Positions 31,330-45,129 of a DNA stretch of 64,000 nt are shown here, one piece after another. The number at the start of each line of letters is the position of its first letter. The first letter of the stretch is position 1. Source of the stretch: Hydractinia symbiolongicarpus (Eukaryota > Cnidaria > Hydrozoa > Anthoathecata > Hydractiniidae). Under the pieces are notes generated by a model that was not told where the DNA came from, searched no databases, and was given only the letters and a program-made list of their open reading frames with translations. The position numbers and the translations under genes were made by a program. The stretch is from assembly GCF_029227915.1 (NCBI RefSeq), contig NC_079888.1, forward strand, positions 3,175,001 through 3,239,000. Reading direction: 5' to 3'.

Positions 31330-34112
31330 ATGAAATGAAATGAAGAGATACAAAAAATTATAGCATTATATATTCTAGTTCTAATACCAACCAGTAACAC
31401 TTCCGTTCTAGTGAAACGTGAAAACCTGGCGTTTACTTTTTTTATGCAAATATTTTTCCTGTCTTTATAAATTGATTGATAAAATCAAGGTATTAAAAAA
31501 TATTCCTTCCTTTCGATTTGTTGTCTCTTGCTGAATAACCTGGATGCTCTTATCAATCATTTTAACGCAACTTATCTAGGTGTGAATCATTGCATTTATG
31601 ACTGTTGGTGGTATCTAAAAATAACAATCCCTTCACTTACATAGATACTGCGTTTCTACGTTTTATATAGTGTAAAAATTTTGACATAAATCTAACGCAG
31701 GGAAAAAGTAAAGACAAAGATGTAGAAAGAGTGTACAAGTAAGTGCGGAGTCGACAAAGAGAACTGAGTAAACATGACATGCATTATCAAACTTTTTAAT
31801 GCATCTGTTCAAATGTTGAAAAAATTGGTAAATAATTTACAGAAACTCCTAAAATTTCAGTGTCAAATTAGTGCAGGACAAGCATTTTTTTGAAAATCAA
31901 AAATGAAAAAAAGCAGAATAATCCAACACATGACGGGGGAACAGGTATCTCACATAAGGACATCTAATATTAAAAGCTATTTCGTTGGATGTATTCATAA
32001 CAGGTTGTTAGTTAATGAAAAAGTACATACCAATACTATTCGACAAAAGCGTAAATTACTGATCAAAAGGATTCAAGCCGAACATCAAGCAAAATCAACT
32101 ACACTACCAACTGCTCTAAAAACACCTCTTGAAGCCGATAGAGCACAGTCACGAATGATGAGTATTCCTGTATGGATTTCAAAGAGATTTATTTCACATT
32201 CACTTAAAACTGATTGATCTGATTTGAATTGGGAAGAAAAATTATTTATAAAGCAGGTGATTATAGATAGTATTGTCCTGTCGTTTACTTTGAAATTTTC
32301 GAAATCTACTAATCTAAAAATAAAAATTGGAAGCTAGAGGTATTATTGATGGTGATATAAAGAACGACGTGACTACTCTGTATTATAATTCCATATGGAC
32401 GTGACGCAATGTGAGAGCCATGATCTTGCCGAAGCAAAAGTTGGCAAGGCAGACGTTTTAATACGCAGGTATGCATACCTTAAGATTTCCTTAGTTGTCA
32501 TCTTTATTCTCTTGCTAAAGCTCTAGTTTTGCATCAAAATTCAAGTTTTGCTGAATAATAATTCTCAATAAGCCAAATTTTTGCATGTTGTAAAGCACGT
32601 GAATAATGAAAAAGTAGTTATGAATAAACAGTTCAACATCAGAAAAGGCAATTTGCGCCGAAATAAAAAAATTGATTCTGTGACAAGGAATGGTGAAGTG
32701 TATATACATGACCAGAGGCAATAGAAAAAGAAAAATTAGTTCTGCTTGAAAGGTATATACATGACCAGAATGGATAATATGACGCGACAACCGTACAATC
32801 GTACATAATAAATCCACTATTGACTAAAAGTAAGGGTTGAAGGGAGGAGCTGCCAAAAGTAATTTAAAAGCTACATCTGCAATATGAGCTTTTTATTCAA
32901 AGCTTTACAGAAATTAGAATGTTTACCCTGGGAAGCATACTCTTGGAGAAATGATCCTATATTTCATATTCTATATTTTAAAATGTCGAAATTGACCTAA
33001 TTAATAACAAAAGAGTCATAGATTTTACAATTAGATAAAATGTGTTCTTTTTACTTAATGCATGCATAAAATGAACAAGATGTGACTGCGGAAAACAAAA
33101 TATTGTTGTTAATTAATCTAATTTGGCATTCAATTTTTAACCTCAATATTCCTGTTTACTGTCAGTTGATATTTAATACAAGGGTAAAGATTTGCAGCTG
33201 TTACATGTATTTCAAACTTGACATTATGATCAACGTCTAAATCCATTTAACATATCCACATAATACATTATTCTTGACATAGTAATGACACGCAAGGAGA
33301 AAAATATAGAATAAAGTTGTTATGTGAGGGGGATGCCTAATTAAAAACTAGGTTAAACACACAATTAGTAATAGGAAAAATATTTACCAATTTTTCATCA
33401 AGTGTCCAGACAGGTTTAACTAATCTACTAAAGAAACAATACTAATTAAGATTAATTATGCAATATCTGTAAACACTTTAAGCTGAAAATAGGTTGATGA
33501 TGAGTATTTTCAAACGAAAATGTGTTTTCCCTTCAAGAATCCAAATACGCATGGCAAGAAGCAAAAGAACTAAACTCTTTATTCCAACGATGAAATAAAA
33601 ATTAATGCTGGGACTTGTGTGTCGCGACTGGAATTACAACTGCGGCGAATCACAACCAGTTGAGAATGTCAGCAGGAATGAGCCATGGTTCATTGTCTTC
33701 CTTTTAATTGGTTTATTTTGCTAAGGACATTATACTAAATACTGGATTAAGTTTGCAATAATCCCTTCTTTTCAACTGGATTCATTCCTCAAAACCCTTA
33801 CATGTGCTTTGTGAAGTATCTGTAGTGTATCAGAAGTTTGCGTCCTTAAGTTTTTGTTGTAATAATGGTACGTCAACTTTAATTACATCGAGTCACTTGA
33901 TGAGAATGGTTATACTAATGCCACCTACAGATGTAATATTATTGTGCTATTAATTAAGTACGCCTATAAATTGGCAGTAATCAGAGGAAATCGCATTACG
34001 AGAATTAGAACAATTAGAAACATTCCTCAATATAGAAAGAAATTTTAATCTCCACAATTAATTTGAAATAAGTATTATAAGGACGTACTCACGCAACTGA
34101 TTTAGTAAGATA
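31330..34112 (-). repeat. Large upstream block, copy 2 (inverted)
   Basis: Reverse complement of 24524-27345 with few differences, forming the second arm of an inverted duplication about 4 kb apart. The match stops near 31340, in AAATGAAATGAAGAGATAC. The motif copy at 31501-31517 reads ATTCCTTCCTTTCGAT on the plus strand. Confidence 0.85.
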
Positions 34113-34631
34113 CAAATATTAATATTCATCGGGTGCCCTGCAGTTCCTACAGCATCTTCAATGTTTTAAAAACTACTTTGAAAATACCTTCAGACTCTTG
34201 TGAATAGTGATATATTTGTTCCTATTTTTCTTATTATTAGTGCCGCATAATTATAGAAAATCTAATTAAGAGTTTGTTAACGTGGACTAGGATGAAAAAA
34301 ATCGTCTAGATATGTTGTTTGGTTTAAAATTTACAGAATTATATTAAAACAAGGCTTATATTGTTTGGGAAATTATTAAAAATAAAGAAAAGTTTATAAA
34401 TTTTGTATATTTTCTCCAGTAAATGTACTAAATACTTATATAACCTTACACAGTATAATTAATAAAAAACAGACTAAAAAAGCCACCTTAAGAAACTATA
34501 AAACAATGTTTAAGGAAATAAAATATTACATTTAGCCCGAGAGCAATACAACAATGCATAAATTTGCTCAATTAATCTCTACAAAACACAAAGAGGTTTT
34601 CTTTCGCAATTAAAAGCCATGCCTGCACGGC

Positions 34632-36545
34632 TTACGTAAAATGACGGATATCTGAGAGCGCTGAAAATGTTTTATATAAAATATCCAGATATTCACCTAC
34701 CCCAATTAGGTCCAAGTATATTCTTCCATCTAGCCATGTCAAATTTCTTCTTTCACGTCGTTTCCTTACATGGTAGTAAAGGTTGATGGTATTTCCTTCA
34801 TGGTTCTGTTGTTTTGTTGTAATGGACGTTTTCTTTACCAGTACAGACTTCGCTTTAACCATTCCATAGCAAGTAAATCCTGGAGGGCAATAAGGCACGC
34901 GTTTGTAAGCCACATGTGTTGGTAATGCACCAGTGCTGCCTGCTTTCGCGCGAACCATTTGCGGTTTATATGTGACGGTGACAAATCCAAAACATGTCAT
35001 AGTATCTGGACAATTCCTGGGAGGTGTTATGGGCTTTTCAGTCACTTTTACCCAGCCCATGCATATAATTCCATTTGGACAACGTGGTTGCTTTCTGACA
35101 ACTTTTATTGTGACATTAATTTTCGGAGAGATATTCGCCTTGCCATTTTGGGATGAGACATTTCTTCGAAATCTGTTCTTGCGGGCACCATCTCGATTAA
35201 GTACAAGTGCTTTAATGACGTAGGCATAATCAAAAGTTTCCTCGAGATAAATATTGAGGTGTTCTTCATTCAAGTCATTGATGGTTTCCACTGTTGGCGC
35301 AGGGCAGCCTGCAGAAATATCTTTCTTGAAGCATTTCCTGTAACGATGTAGCGAATCTTTAATTTTTAAATTCTCGACTTTTCCAAGAGGTAAAGGTGTG
35401 TATTGATTATTTTCAATAGAAAAGGTTTTAATATGAAATACTTCATCATGGGTAACTTTCCCAGTACCTTTATTTACATCCACGTCAAAGCCACTATCTC
35501 GCTTGCAGATTTTTGCAGTGTATTCAATGGCGTTGTTCTTGTGGATCCCGACTTTGTAGTGACAAGGAATAATACAGGTCACCTATAAGAGAGATATTTA
35601 CAGTTTATGCATTGAAATGTTTTCCTTTTGCAATGCTTGACCGGCACATTACGAAGTATGTAAAAGATTACTACATTCCTATTCTCTAAATATGTGGTTA
35701 ATTAATAGAACACAGGCTATTTCAGTAACAATGTTTTGTGATGAGCTGCAATTGTCCCATTGTAAAGAACATGAATGATGATTAAAGTTTTTAATTAAAA
35801 AGATAATTATTAAAAAAGGGAAAATTATTTGGATAAAAATGTCATTATCTACAATAATGTTCAAAAATTATTGGAATATGCTAAATTTGGAAAATGGTAT
35901 CCACAAGCGATGATTTACGGCGTTTTAAAAATATACCGACGCCCTTTGAGCTTGTAAATGTTAACAACAGAATTATGGATGGTATGTTATTTGGTTAGGT
36001 CCGTTACCTCAAACTACGATAATTATTTTTCCAGGTCAGAATGGCGTAACTTCTCGGTTTCCTGGAATTTTACGGACCGACACGTTGATTGTTCCGCAAT
36101 GCGAACATCGCTGAAACTGCGAATAGCGAAATTTTAACGCTTCTTATCCGAGCCACAGATTTGCAAAGGCAGGACTTGCACAGGCCGCGAAAAATTTGCG
36201 TGTTTTGCCATTTCTGAAAATGCGGCATGTTTAAAAGTTTATCAATAGGATTAAAATTATACGAAAGACTACATCCCATACACATTTGCGTTTTATATTG
36301 CAAATCAAAAAAAGCCTTGCCTTATGGTTTTCTGTTTATTTGTGCATAGCTGCTGTTATCATGCCGAGTGTGCCTTAACAAAAGTTCCAATAGGGTATGT
36401 GAATTCTATAAAATACAATTAATTTGGCACTTCTTGGGTTTTTTCTAAGAATATAATACGCTACTAAATTTAATAAAGTAAAGCAGAATCCACTAACCTG
36501 TGTTAGAATAATAGAAAGCACAATGTGATTAAGGGCCACACCCAT
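34632..36545 (-). CDS. Intact two-exon gene B: secreted basic Cys-rich protein (unknown family)
   Basis: Exon 1 is 36545-36498 (16 codons, hydrophobic, signal-peptide-like), with donor CAG|GTTAGT. The intron is 915 bp. Exon 2 is 35582-34632, with acceptor CTTATAG|GTG, phase 0. The product has 332 residues. After the leader comes VTCIIPC. Three repeats of CPxxxxCxG then lie at 184-190, 207-213 and 248-254 (RCPNGIIC, NCPDTMTC, YCPPGFTC), the first two followed by aromatic/Val-rich strands. Basic clusters RFRR (153-156) and RRERR (291-295) look like furin-type processing sites. N-glycosylation sequons include NVS, NVT and NLT. It aligns end to end, without length change, with the plus-strand intact copy (47791-49236). 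I do not recognise the family and assign no function; a secreted precursor is the inference. Confidence 0.8.
36498..36545 (-). other. Signal-peptide exon of gene B
   Basis: Exactly 48 bp, ATG to CAG, encoding MGVALNHIVLSIILTQ, followed by the donor GTTAGT. It is too short for ordinary frame finding and is recognised by comparison with copies A and D. Confidence 0.8.
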
Positions 36546-36627
36546 AATATTCCTCGTTTTCCTTTCTTTTTCTATTGCATTATTCTTGCAGCGAACTTGT
36601 TAATGAACAGCAAAGCAACATTGCTCC

Positions 36628-36635
36628 TTTTATAT
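36628..36635 (-). promoter_or_regulatory. TATA box of gene B
   Basis: Reads ATATAAAA on the minus strand, 90 bp before the ATG. It is followed by TTGCTTTGCTGTTCA, which is conserved before copy A. Confidence 0.65.
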
Positions 36636-36849
36636 GGGTATACAATGGGACCGGAAACGGAAAGATTTCTAGAAATATCCTTATCTGCTAAGGGCGTTGT
36701 ATGTTAGGTGATGAGCAATTAATTTGCTGAACATAATTAATCTATGCAATTATACTTAGTATCAATCTGATGCAGACCTTGTTTCTACATGGAGTTTACA
36801 TGTGGTACCTTTCTTCAGCGTTAGCGTTTGTACAAAGAAGTCATGTAAA

Positions 36850-39480
36850 TAGAAAAAGGGATTAACAAACGAAAGAAAAAGGTAATCACTGTAAAATTTA
36901 GAAATAAAAAGATATAAAAAAATATAGCATAATAAATTCTAGTTTACAATTCCAGTTATAACATACCGACCAGTAACACTTCCGTTCTATTCAAACTTGA
37001 AATCCTGGCGTTAACATTTTTTGATGCAAATATTTTTCCTGCTTTTATAAATTGCTTGATTAAATCAAGGTATTAAAAAATGTTCCTTCCTTTCGATTTG
37101 TTGTCACTTGCTCAAATCAATCATTTTAACGCAACTTATCTAGGTGTGAATCATTGCAATTATGATTGTTGGTAATATCTAAAAATAACTATCCCTTCAC
37201 TTACACAGATGCTGCGATTCTGCGTTTTATATAATGTCTAAATTTGGGCATAATTCTAACGCAGTGAAAAAGTAAAGCCAAAAATGTAAAGAGCGTGTAC
37301 AGGCAAGTGCAAAGTCGACAAGGAGAATTGAGTAAATATTACATGCGTTATCTATCTTTTTAATGCAACTTTTGAGGAAGTTGGGAAATTGTTAAATAGA
37401 TGTATAGAATTCCATTATTTTAAAATAGTGCAGGCCAAGCATTTTCTTGAAAATCAAAAAATAACAGAAATCAGAATAATCCAACACATGAAAGGAAAAG
37501 AGGTATCTCACATTATGACTTATTGTAGATCAAATACTAAAAACTATTTCGTTAAGTGTTTTTTGTTTTTTGTTTATTAATACTATTCGAAAGAGGCGTA
37601 CGTTACTGATCAAAAGGATTTATACACAAGTCGAACACTGAGCCAAACCTACTACACTAGCAACTGCTTGAATGAGAACCACCTGAGGACGATGTAGCAG
37701 TCACAAATGATATATATTCTTGTATGACATTTGGTTAAGGTTTTCATAAATGTTTCTATTCACTTAAAAAAAATGTGATATCCACTTAAAACTGATGAAT
37801 CTGATTTGAAATTACACACAACAATTTTGTTTATAAAACAGGTGATTGTAGGTAGTGTTGTCCTGTCGTTTACTTTGAAATTCGCTAAATGTATGGGTGA
37901 CGCTAAAGAATAATCTAATAATAAAACTTGCAAATTAAAAGTATTATTGTTGTGGATATAAAGAAAGGCTTGACTAATCTCTATTATAATTCCACATGGA
38001 CACCTATCCCGCGACGCAATATGAGGGCCATGATTTTGCCAAGCAAATGTTGACAAGCCAGACGTCTTGATACGTAGGTATACAAATCTTAAGATTATCT
38101 TAATAGCCATCTTTATCATTTTGTTAAATGCCCTATTGTTCCAACAACATTTCAGTTTTTCTAAATAATAATTCTCAATAAGCTTAATTTTCGCATGTTG
38201 TAAAGCACATGAATAATGACAAAGTAGTTATGAATAAACAGTTCAACATTAGAAAAGGCAATTTGCGCCGAAATAAAAAAATGGTTCTGTGACAAGGAAT
38301 AGTGAAGTGTATGTATATGACGAGAATGAATAATGTGACGCGACAATCGTACAACCATACATCATGAATCCAGTATTGACTAAATGGTTAAAGGGAGGCG
38401 CAGGCTAAAGTATTTTGAAAGTTACATAAACAATATGAGCTTTTTATTCAAAACTTTACAGGAGTTAGACTGTTTAATTTGGAAAGTATACTTTTTGGCA
38501 AATGATCCTACATTTCCCATTCTGTATCTTAAAATATAGAAAATGAACTAACTAATAATAAAAGAATTGTAGATTTTGAAAATGTGTTTCTTTTATTTAA
38601 ATAGGTAAAATGTATTCCTTTCACTTAATTGTGATGCAAAAAATGAACAAAATGTGACAGGGGAAAACAAAATTTTGTTGTTGATTAATCTAATTTGGTA
38701 TTAATTTTCTAACCTTAATATTCCTGTTTACTGTTAGTTAATGTTTAATACAAGGGTAAAGATTTGCAGCTGTTATATGTATTTCAAACTTGAAATTATG
38801 ATAAATGTACGTCTGAATACATTGAATATATCCACATAATACATTACTCCTGACATAGTAATGACACGCAGGGAGAAAAATATAGAAGGAAGTCGTTATA
38901 TGAGGTGAAAGCTTAATCCCACGCTAAAATCTAGGATAATACACAATTAGTAACAGGAAAAATTTTTACTATTTTTTTTAAGTGTCTAAACAGGTTTAAT
39001 TAATCTAATAAAGAAACAATACCGATTAAAATTAAGTATGAAACATATATGAAGAAATTCTTTCTCTAACACTGAATTATATGGTTTTAAGTGACAATAT
39101 ATTTCCAATGAACACATGCTGTTTTTATTTACTTAACTTTGATTGCACTTTAAGCTGAAAACATGTTAATGATGAGTATTTTCACGAAGTATCAATATAC
39201 ATACATAGAACCAGAGGTTAAAGAAAAAATAAGCAGACAAACCCTGTAAAACTCTATTTACATTGGGAGACATATGAAATAAATTGCCTTTTTTCCCTTA
39301 AGAATCCAAGTACGTATTGCAAGAAGCAAAAGAACTAAAAAATTTTCCAATAATGCTATAAAAAGTAATGCAGAGACTGGACTCGTGTGTCACGATTGGA
39401 GTTACAACTGCAGCGAACCATAACTAGTTGAGAATGTCAGCAGGAACGTGCCATGGTTCTTCCTTTTAACTGGTTTAATA
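36850..39480 (-). repeat. Large upstream block, copy 3 (inverted, diverged)
   Basis: Same landmarks as copies 1 and 2 on the minus strand, upstream of gene B. They include the GGAAGGAAC motif (37081-37097), the TTATCTAGGTGTGAATCATTGCA phrase and the GAGAATGTCAGCAGGAA phrase. It has more substitutions and several insertions. No gene recognised inside it. Confidence 0.75.
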
Positions 39481-41639
39481 GTGGTTAATCACTTACTCTG
39501 ATACAGTTTTCTAATAGCCGTGATAAACATGAGCAAATAATTACGTCGATTTTGTATTTTCTTAATGTGTTATTGTCTCATTTGCTGAAATTTGAAATCA
39601 GTAATAAACTATTTATGGCTGCTATAATTACTGCAGCTTCAGCATTTCAAATGTTCGGTTTGAAATTGTAAAGCTATCTGATGACCTAACTTTAGACACA
39701 TTTTGTTACAAATGTTTATAAACATATGAAAGGTCACTTGATTTTGAAGTAAGTAATAAATGCCGCATCGTCAGCATCTTTGCATGAGCTATGAATTAAG
39801 AAGCGACTAAGAAGCTATTTTGATGCGTCGACAAATGCAATTCTAGATAAGAAAAAAGAAGAGAAGTATACAAAATCGCCTGTATAACAGATACATCGGC
39901 CTGGTATTTAAAACAATCATGTAGCATTACATATCTTCAATCACCAGTCCTGCCGAAACCAATCACTGCCCCACCCCTAAATATCAAGAGTATAACTAAA
40001 TGTATGCGTATAGCGGTGACTGTGTAGCAAAATGCTACCTACTTTCTTTAAAACCACTAAAAATTCCTAAATTATGGTTCAGATGAACCACCTGAACGTT
40101 TCACACTATTTAAGACATTATATTATGTAACAAGAGGTTGCTTACTTTGTACACTTTGTTAAAAAAATAAAACGTTTTACCATTGGAAGGAACATTCCCA
40201 AACATTACAGGCTTTCTTCATTGTTATGTATAAGTTGTCAGAAACTCTTTTAATTTCTCATAAATAAAAGACAGCAATAATGGATTTATATTTAAAAATA
40301 CACTTTTCCCAGAAAATTTTTTTTGTTATAAAGTATGGGACGTTGTTACTTATTAACATGTCGTTGTGCAATAATATTTAATATCTGTGTTACAAAGTTT
40401 CTAATGTTTTAAATAACTTATTGCATGATGCAAAACTACATTTAATTCCCTCTTATTAAGTAACTTTGTTAAATTAATGTATACCATCCATGATTATTAA
40501 GCAAATACAAACCTTGACGTTTCCCGAATTTAGCATGTCTAACCAACTATATCATTAAGCTTCCAAGTGCCTCTACTCAGTTGTGTTTTTATATCAGAAT
40601 TTGCATGTTGGAATAAAACATTTCATTTTATACAAAAACATCATGGTTCTTCACAACCAGATGGTTGTGTGAAGAACTACCGAAACTGACGTCTTGGAAA
40701 AAAGGTATGAGAGAGTTCTCTTAATATTATAGTAATAATATTTGACACGTTTTACATTTTAATAGATAGAAATTATATCAATGTACTCAAACTAAATCAA
40801 GGAATGCTGGCACGTAGAGTAACGTACCAAATTGAAATGTTTGATACTTTTTGTCATTTTGTATCATTCTTTGATTTCCACCAACAAGATCATCTTTATA
40901 ACATTTGTTCTTTCGTTGCGCCAACAACAATGAAAATATTGGCGAAATATCAAACGGATAAATTAAAGATAGATTACATCTTCCATTTTAAATTTGAACT
41001 GCATTAAATTCATTCTTCCCATCCCCATTCTTCAAAATTAGAAGTGATAAACGCTGAGCTATCCCTTAAAAAAGCATCTTTGTTATTGTAAGGGCTCAGT
41101 AATTACTTATAACATATATTTCCAATATTCTCATAATACTACATGGATACAGCACATAAACGCACGAAGACATGAATGATTGACAAAACAGATATAGGGA
41201 AAACAAATAATAAAAAGTACGTTGAATACCCGAGTGTGTTTCAAGTTATTATGCCGTTACGAACAGGCTGCAAATGTGTAGTCAGCGCAAATGATTAAAA
41301 ATATCTACGCTATGTTGGCAGTAGAATCAAATTAAAAATTTGCTGGATATGTTTATATTTCTCCACGTTTTGTTAACCGTCAATGTTTTATGTATTAATG
41401 CGCAAAGTGATTTCAAAATCAATTTCTAATCACAAATTATTGTTTTAAGCAATAGTAAAATAAAAACAGCCCAGAAAAGTAGCCAATAATTCAAGTTCTG
41501 CAGATTTTTCCAAATAAATATAATAGATACAAATAAAAAGTCTATTCTCTAAAACTATCTCACAAGAAAACTCACATTAACCACAAAATATGTAAAATTG
41601 TTACTATTAATCACTCAGTCAAGATAACGGACATTGGAG
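39481..41639. other. Non-coding AT-rich spacer
   Basis: No gene seen. It contains a hairpin at 40646-40677 (GTTCTTCACAACCA / TGGTTGTGTGAAGAAC, imperfect by two bases). Confidence 0.45.
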
Positions 41640-43029
41640 AGCACTGAAAAGGTTTTATAGAAGACCACCTACCACAGTTACCGCAACGTACAATTTTGAA
41701 ACTATGTCAAACTTTTCCATTCGCGGCTTGTTCTCACATGGTAGTAAGGATTGATGGGGTTGCCTTAATATTAACTTTGTTTTTATAGGAAGATTTTTTG
41801 CTTTATTGGCGAAGGGTTGCTTTAACCATAGGAAGTAAATGCTGGAGGGCAATAACAAATGCGTTTGTAAGCCTCGCGTGTTTTTAACACGCCAGCGCTG
41901 CTTGCCTTCAGGCGAATCATTTGTGGTTTATATGTGAATGTGACAAATCCAAAACATGTCATAGTATTTGGACGGTGTTATTTCAGTCACATTTACCCAT
42001 CCCCTTCGGACACTGTGCTTGTTTATTGGTCACTTTTTTAACGTTAGTTTTTGAAGAAATGTTTATTTTCGTAACATTCTGGGATATAACACATTTCCTC
42101 TTCATCATCTTTCTGTGTACCCATTAGTTTAACTGAAAATTATTATATGATAAAGTAATTGATGGAGTGAGCAAGTAAATGATCAAGTATAAATATGAAG
42201 ATGATTCTCAGTGAAGTCATCGACTCTTTCCAGTGTTGGAGAAGGGCAACTTGCACAATTATATTTTTTAGGCATTTTTTGTAACGATTAAGTGAATGTT
42301 TAATTTTTGAATTCTCAATTCTGTCAAGAGGCCATGACTTGTTTCGATGGGTTTTTTTGTTAGAAATTTTTTTCTATGAAATACTTCGTCATTGGTAACT
42401 TTTCTAGTACGTTTATTTACATCCACGTGGAAGTTGTCACCCCGCTTATAAATTTTTACAGTGTATTCCATTGCATGTTTTTTGTGGATTCCAACTTTGT
42501 ACTAACATAGAATTTTACATTTTACCTATTTGAAATGTATTTAGAGTTAATACGGTGAATAGTTTCACGGGAAGGTTGGTTTAAAAACATATAAAGTAAT
42601 ACGGTTTATTTGTAACAAAAATCCCGCATTCCGTCTCAATTAAAAGACTCAAGTCTTAACAAGCTCTTATTAAATCATTGATTAGCAGAGAATACGAATT
42701 AATTACGCTTTTGTGGTTAGGGTTTCAATGCGCCTATCATGATGAAAATTGGTGTCATTATAAAAAGATCATTAAAGAATGAGAAAAAAAACTGGAAAAA
42801 TAAAAAGAAAGAACAACCATTATTGAAACGCTGATTTAAATTATTTAATTCAACGAAAAGATGCATCGAATTACTTGTTAGATTATTTCAACCGATAATC
42901 TCAAATTTATACAAACGTTAGTTCTGAAGTTATTGTAGTGATTAACAACCATATACTACATTGAGCAATGTCATGTAACGTTGGCTAAACTGTGTGATGA
43001 CTATGAAAAGTGGTATGACTGTACGACGT
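41640..43029 (-). pseudogene. Broken copy C of the secreted Cys-rich gene family
   Basis: Exon 1 remnant is 43029-42990. By alignment with gene D its ATG is now ACG and its donor GTTAGT is now TTTAGC. Exon 2 homology (about 42500-41640) keeps KVGIHKKHAMEYTVKIY and VDVNKRTRKVTNDEVFH, then drifts out of frame through the mid-protein. Only scattered pieces of the Cys repeats and the Gly/Val-rich end remain. It is clearly inactive. The block upstream (43.2-44.0 kb) is an inverted copy of the one upstream of gene D (46.8-47.6 kb). Confidence 0.7.
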
Positions 43030-43199
43030 GAAAATTTCTTTTTCTCCCTCTTCTTCTTCGTGTTATTTGCTTTAAAGATAAACTTTTATTATAAATTTGA
43101 TGTTAAAAAGAAATTAAAAAATGCCCCTTTCGTAATGGTGTAAATTCTTATTGGGGGCGAAAACATTTGGACGAAGTTTCCTTCTGTTTTTGTAACATT

Positions 43200-44000
43200 G
43201 CAGGATTAGCTATCACGAGACATCATTGGTGGTAATTATAACGCTGACCCTAATTATTAAGAAAAATCACAATTAGTGGTAAACTTACGTGGTTTCTATG
43301 ACTTAAACTTTGAACATATCTGTGGTCTAGTTGTATTGCTTAGGACATCATGTAACTGCTGCAAAAGAAACTTAATCTTTGTGAAATTTACAAGCAAGAC
43401 AATTTATAGCATAATATTTCTATGATAATCGTAATTTGCAGAGAATCTTCCTGTTTTCCGAATGCGTTTTATTATATAAAGGAATCAAAAATTGTTCCTT
43501 CCTTTCGACCTATTATTACTTGATGAATAATATTTGAGAAAAGCGCAGTAATATGAATTTTTACCGCGTCTGTTTTAGACGTGGATTTTATATATGGTTT
43601 TTTAGTTGTATTTTCACAGCTTTATGTCTAACATGGTAATCAACTTGGCTCATTCAATCATTCCGTTTAATTTTATTTTATAACCTTTAAAATTTGGAAT
43701 GAATTCTGATTAACAAATCCTGTCCATTTTAATTTACCACTAGCTACCTGTTGAGTAGAATGTCATTCTTACATTTGTTCACGCAACTCAATGATGGGTA
43801 AAATTAATGTTGCAGTGAATTCTAAGAAATATGGACCACCAAACTAAATATCCCACACTGACAGTTGCTTAAGGAAACAGAAGTACACCCCCGGAGAAGA
43901 TGATTGACATTTTGGTTGATGATTTGTGATTAAGAAATGTTGTCCAAATATCAAAAGTAGTATTAGTATTATTGAAGATATTATATCTGTTTGTCTGTGC
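43200..44000 (-). repeat. Upstream block of copy C (inverted partner of 46.8-47.6 kb)
   Basis: Shares TTGGTGGTAATTATAACG, AATCTTCCTGTTTTCCGAATG, TGTTCCTTCCTTTCGA (43493-43508) and the GGACCACCAAA...CACACTGACAG stretch with the reverse complement of 46800-47640. Confidence 0.7.
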
Positions 44001-45120
44001 CGTATTCATACCACCGTCGAAAGTTTATCATTTCTTGAACATGATAGTTTTGTAGGCGACATTTCGGGAGATCCTTCTCCCATCATTGGGCAAAGTAAAA
44101 TGATGTTGAGCATGTACTTTTATAATTGCAGCATGTATATGAGCATGTATTTATAAAATTGAATTTCGATCCTCTGCAAGTATAAAAATACCTGCTCAAC
44201 ATCCTATTTATTGGAGACTATTGAAAGTTATTACCAAATGCGACTTTAAAAGGATACTTTTGATTTATTTATTTCCTTCCTTCCTTATACTTTATGTTTA
44301 ATAAACAACAGTGTTTATCCGAAATGCTTTAAGATTACAAAGATCATTAAAAGGTTTAGGAGAATAAGCTACCATCGTTGCCAAAAGTAGTTCAGGCAAA
44401 TGCAAAAACTGACCATTAGTGACAGAAAAGTCAATAAATACAGAATTACGACTCTTCCTATCCCCTCCCCTCCCCTCCCCCCCTTTACACAATTTTGGAG
44501 AGTCATAGCAGCAAACTTCTGTCTTCAAAAAACCTGACTGCAACATTGTATGGGGGGTACGGGTGTGAAAGTATGGAAATAATTCAAATTTCAAAAACTG
44601 CTCAACACTTTTGGCGACGACTGTAGTTCTTCCTACGAACACTGCAGTTGTAATAATTCTATAACTGCACCGAGCTACTTGATGACCATATCAATTTAAA
44701 TTGCTACATAAAGACGTAACATATTACCACTAATTATATTTAATTACAGCTGCTAAAGGTCATTAGAAGAATGAGACCAATTAAAAGTATGAACATGTGT
44801 TTCAATTCAAAATAATGTCATGCAGACCTTACCTGTCAAGAAACTATTTTAGTAAGACATCTTAACTTGGTCCTGTGTTAATCTAGCAACTCATTTACTC
44901 ACTTTTATACTATTGTTAATCGCCTGGATTTTGCAAGCCAACAGTACGGGATGGGCCGATATGGTGCGGTATTGCACGTTGTTAGGAAAAATAGTAGCCT
45001 AAAATGTCAACAAGCACAAAAAAAACACACGGAATAATCGGTTGTTATTTTATTATGGTTATTATGGGAAGGTGTAGGCTACTAAGTATTAAGAATACAG
45101 TCACGACTTTGTTAACTTCA
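44001..45120. other. Non-coding spacer between copies C and F
   Basis: No gene supported. The C-rich run near 44460-44485 is simple sequence. The 114-residue minus-strand frame at 44298-44642 has no relative elsewhere in the cluster and I do not call it. Confidence 0.4.
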
Positions 45121-45129
45121 ATTAAAGTA

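Noticed and set aside
26437-32217. A 104-residue frame present in both inverted blocks (26751-26437 minus; 31903-32217 plus)
   Set aside because: The two copies differ at four bases and all four change the amino acid, so there is no sign of selection. The third block copy is interrupted. Its survival reflects recent duplication.
25842-32817. Hydrophobic 100-residue frame shared by the two inverted blocks
   Set aside because: It begins at a GTG, not ATG, and is explained by AT-rich sequence in a recent duplication.
44298-44642. 114-residue minus-strand frame
   Set aside because: No recognisable domain, no related copy in the duplicated cluster, and it crosses a C-rich simple run. Could not be supported.
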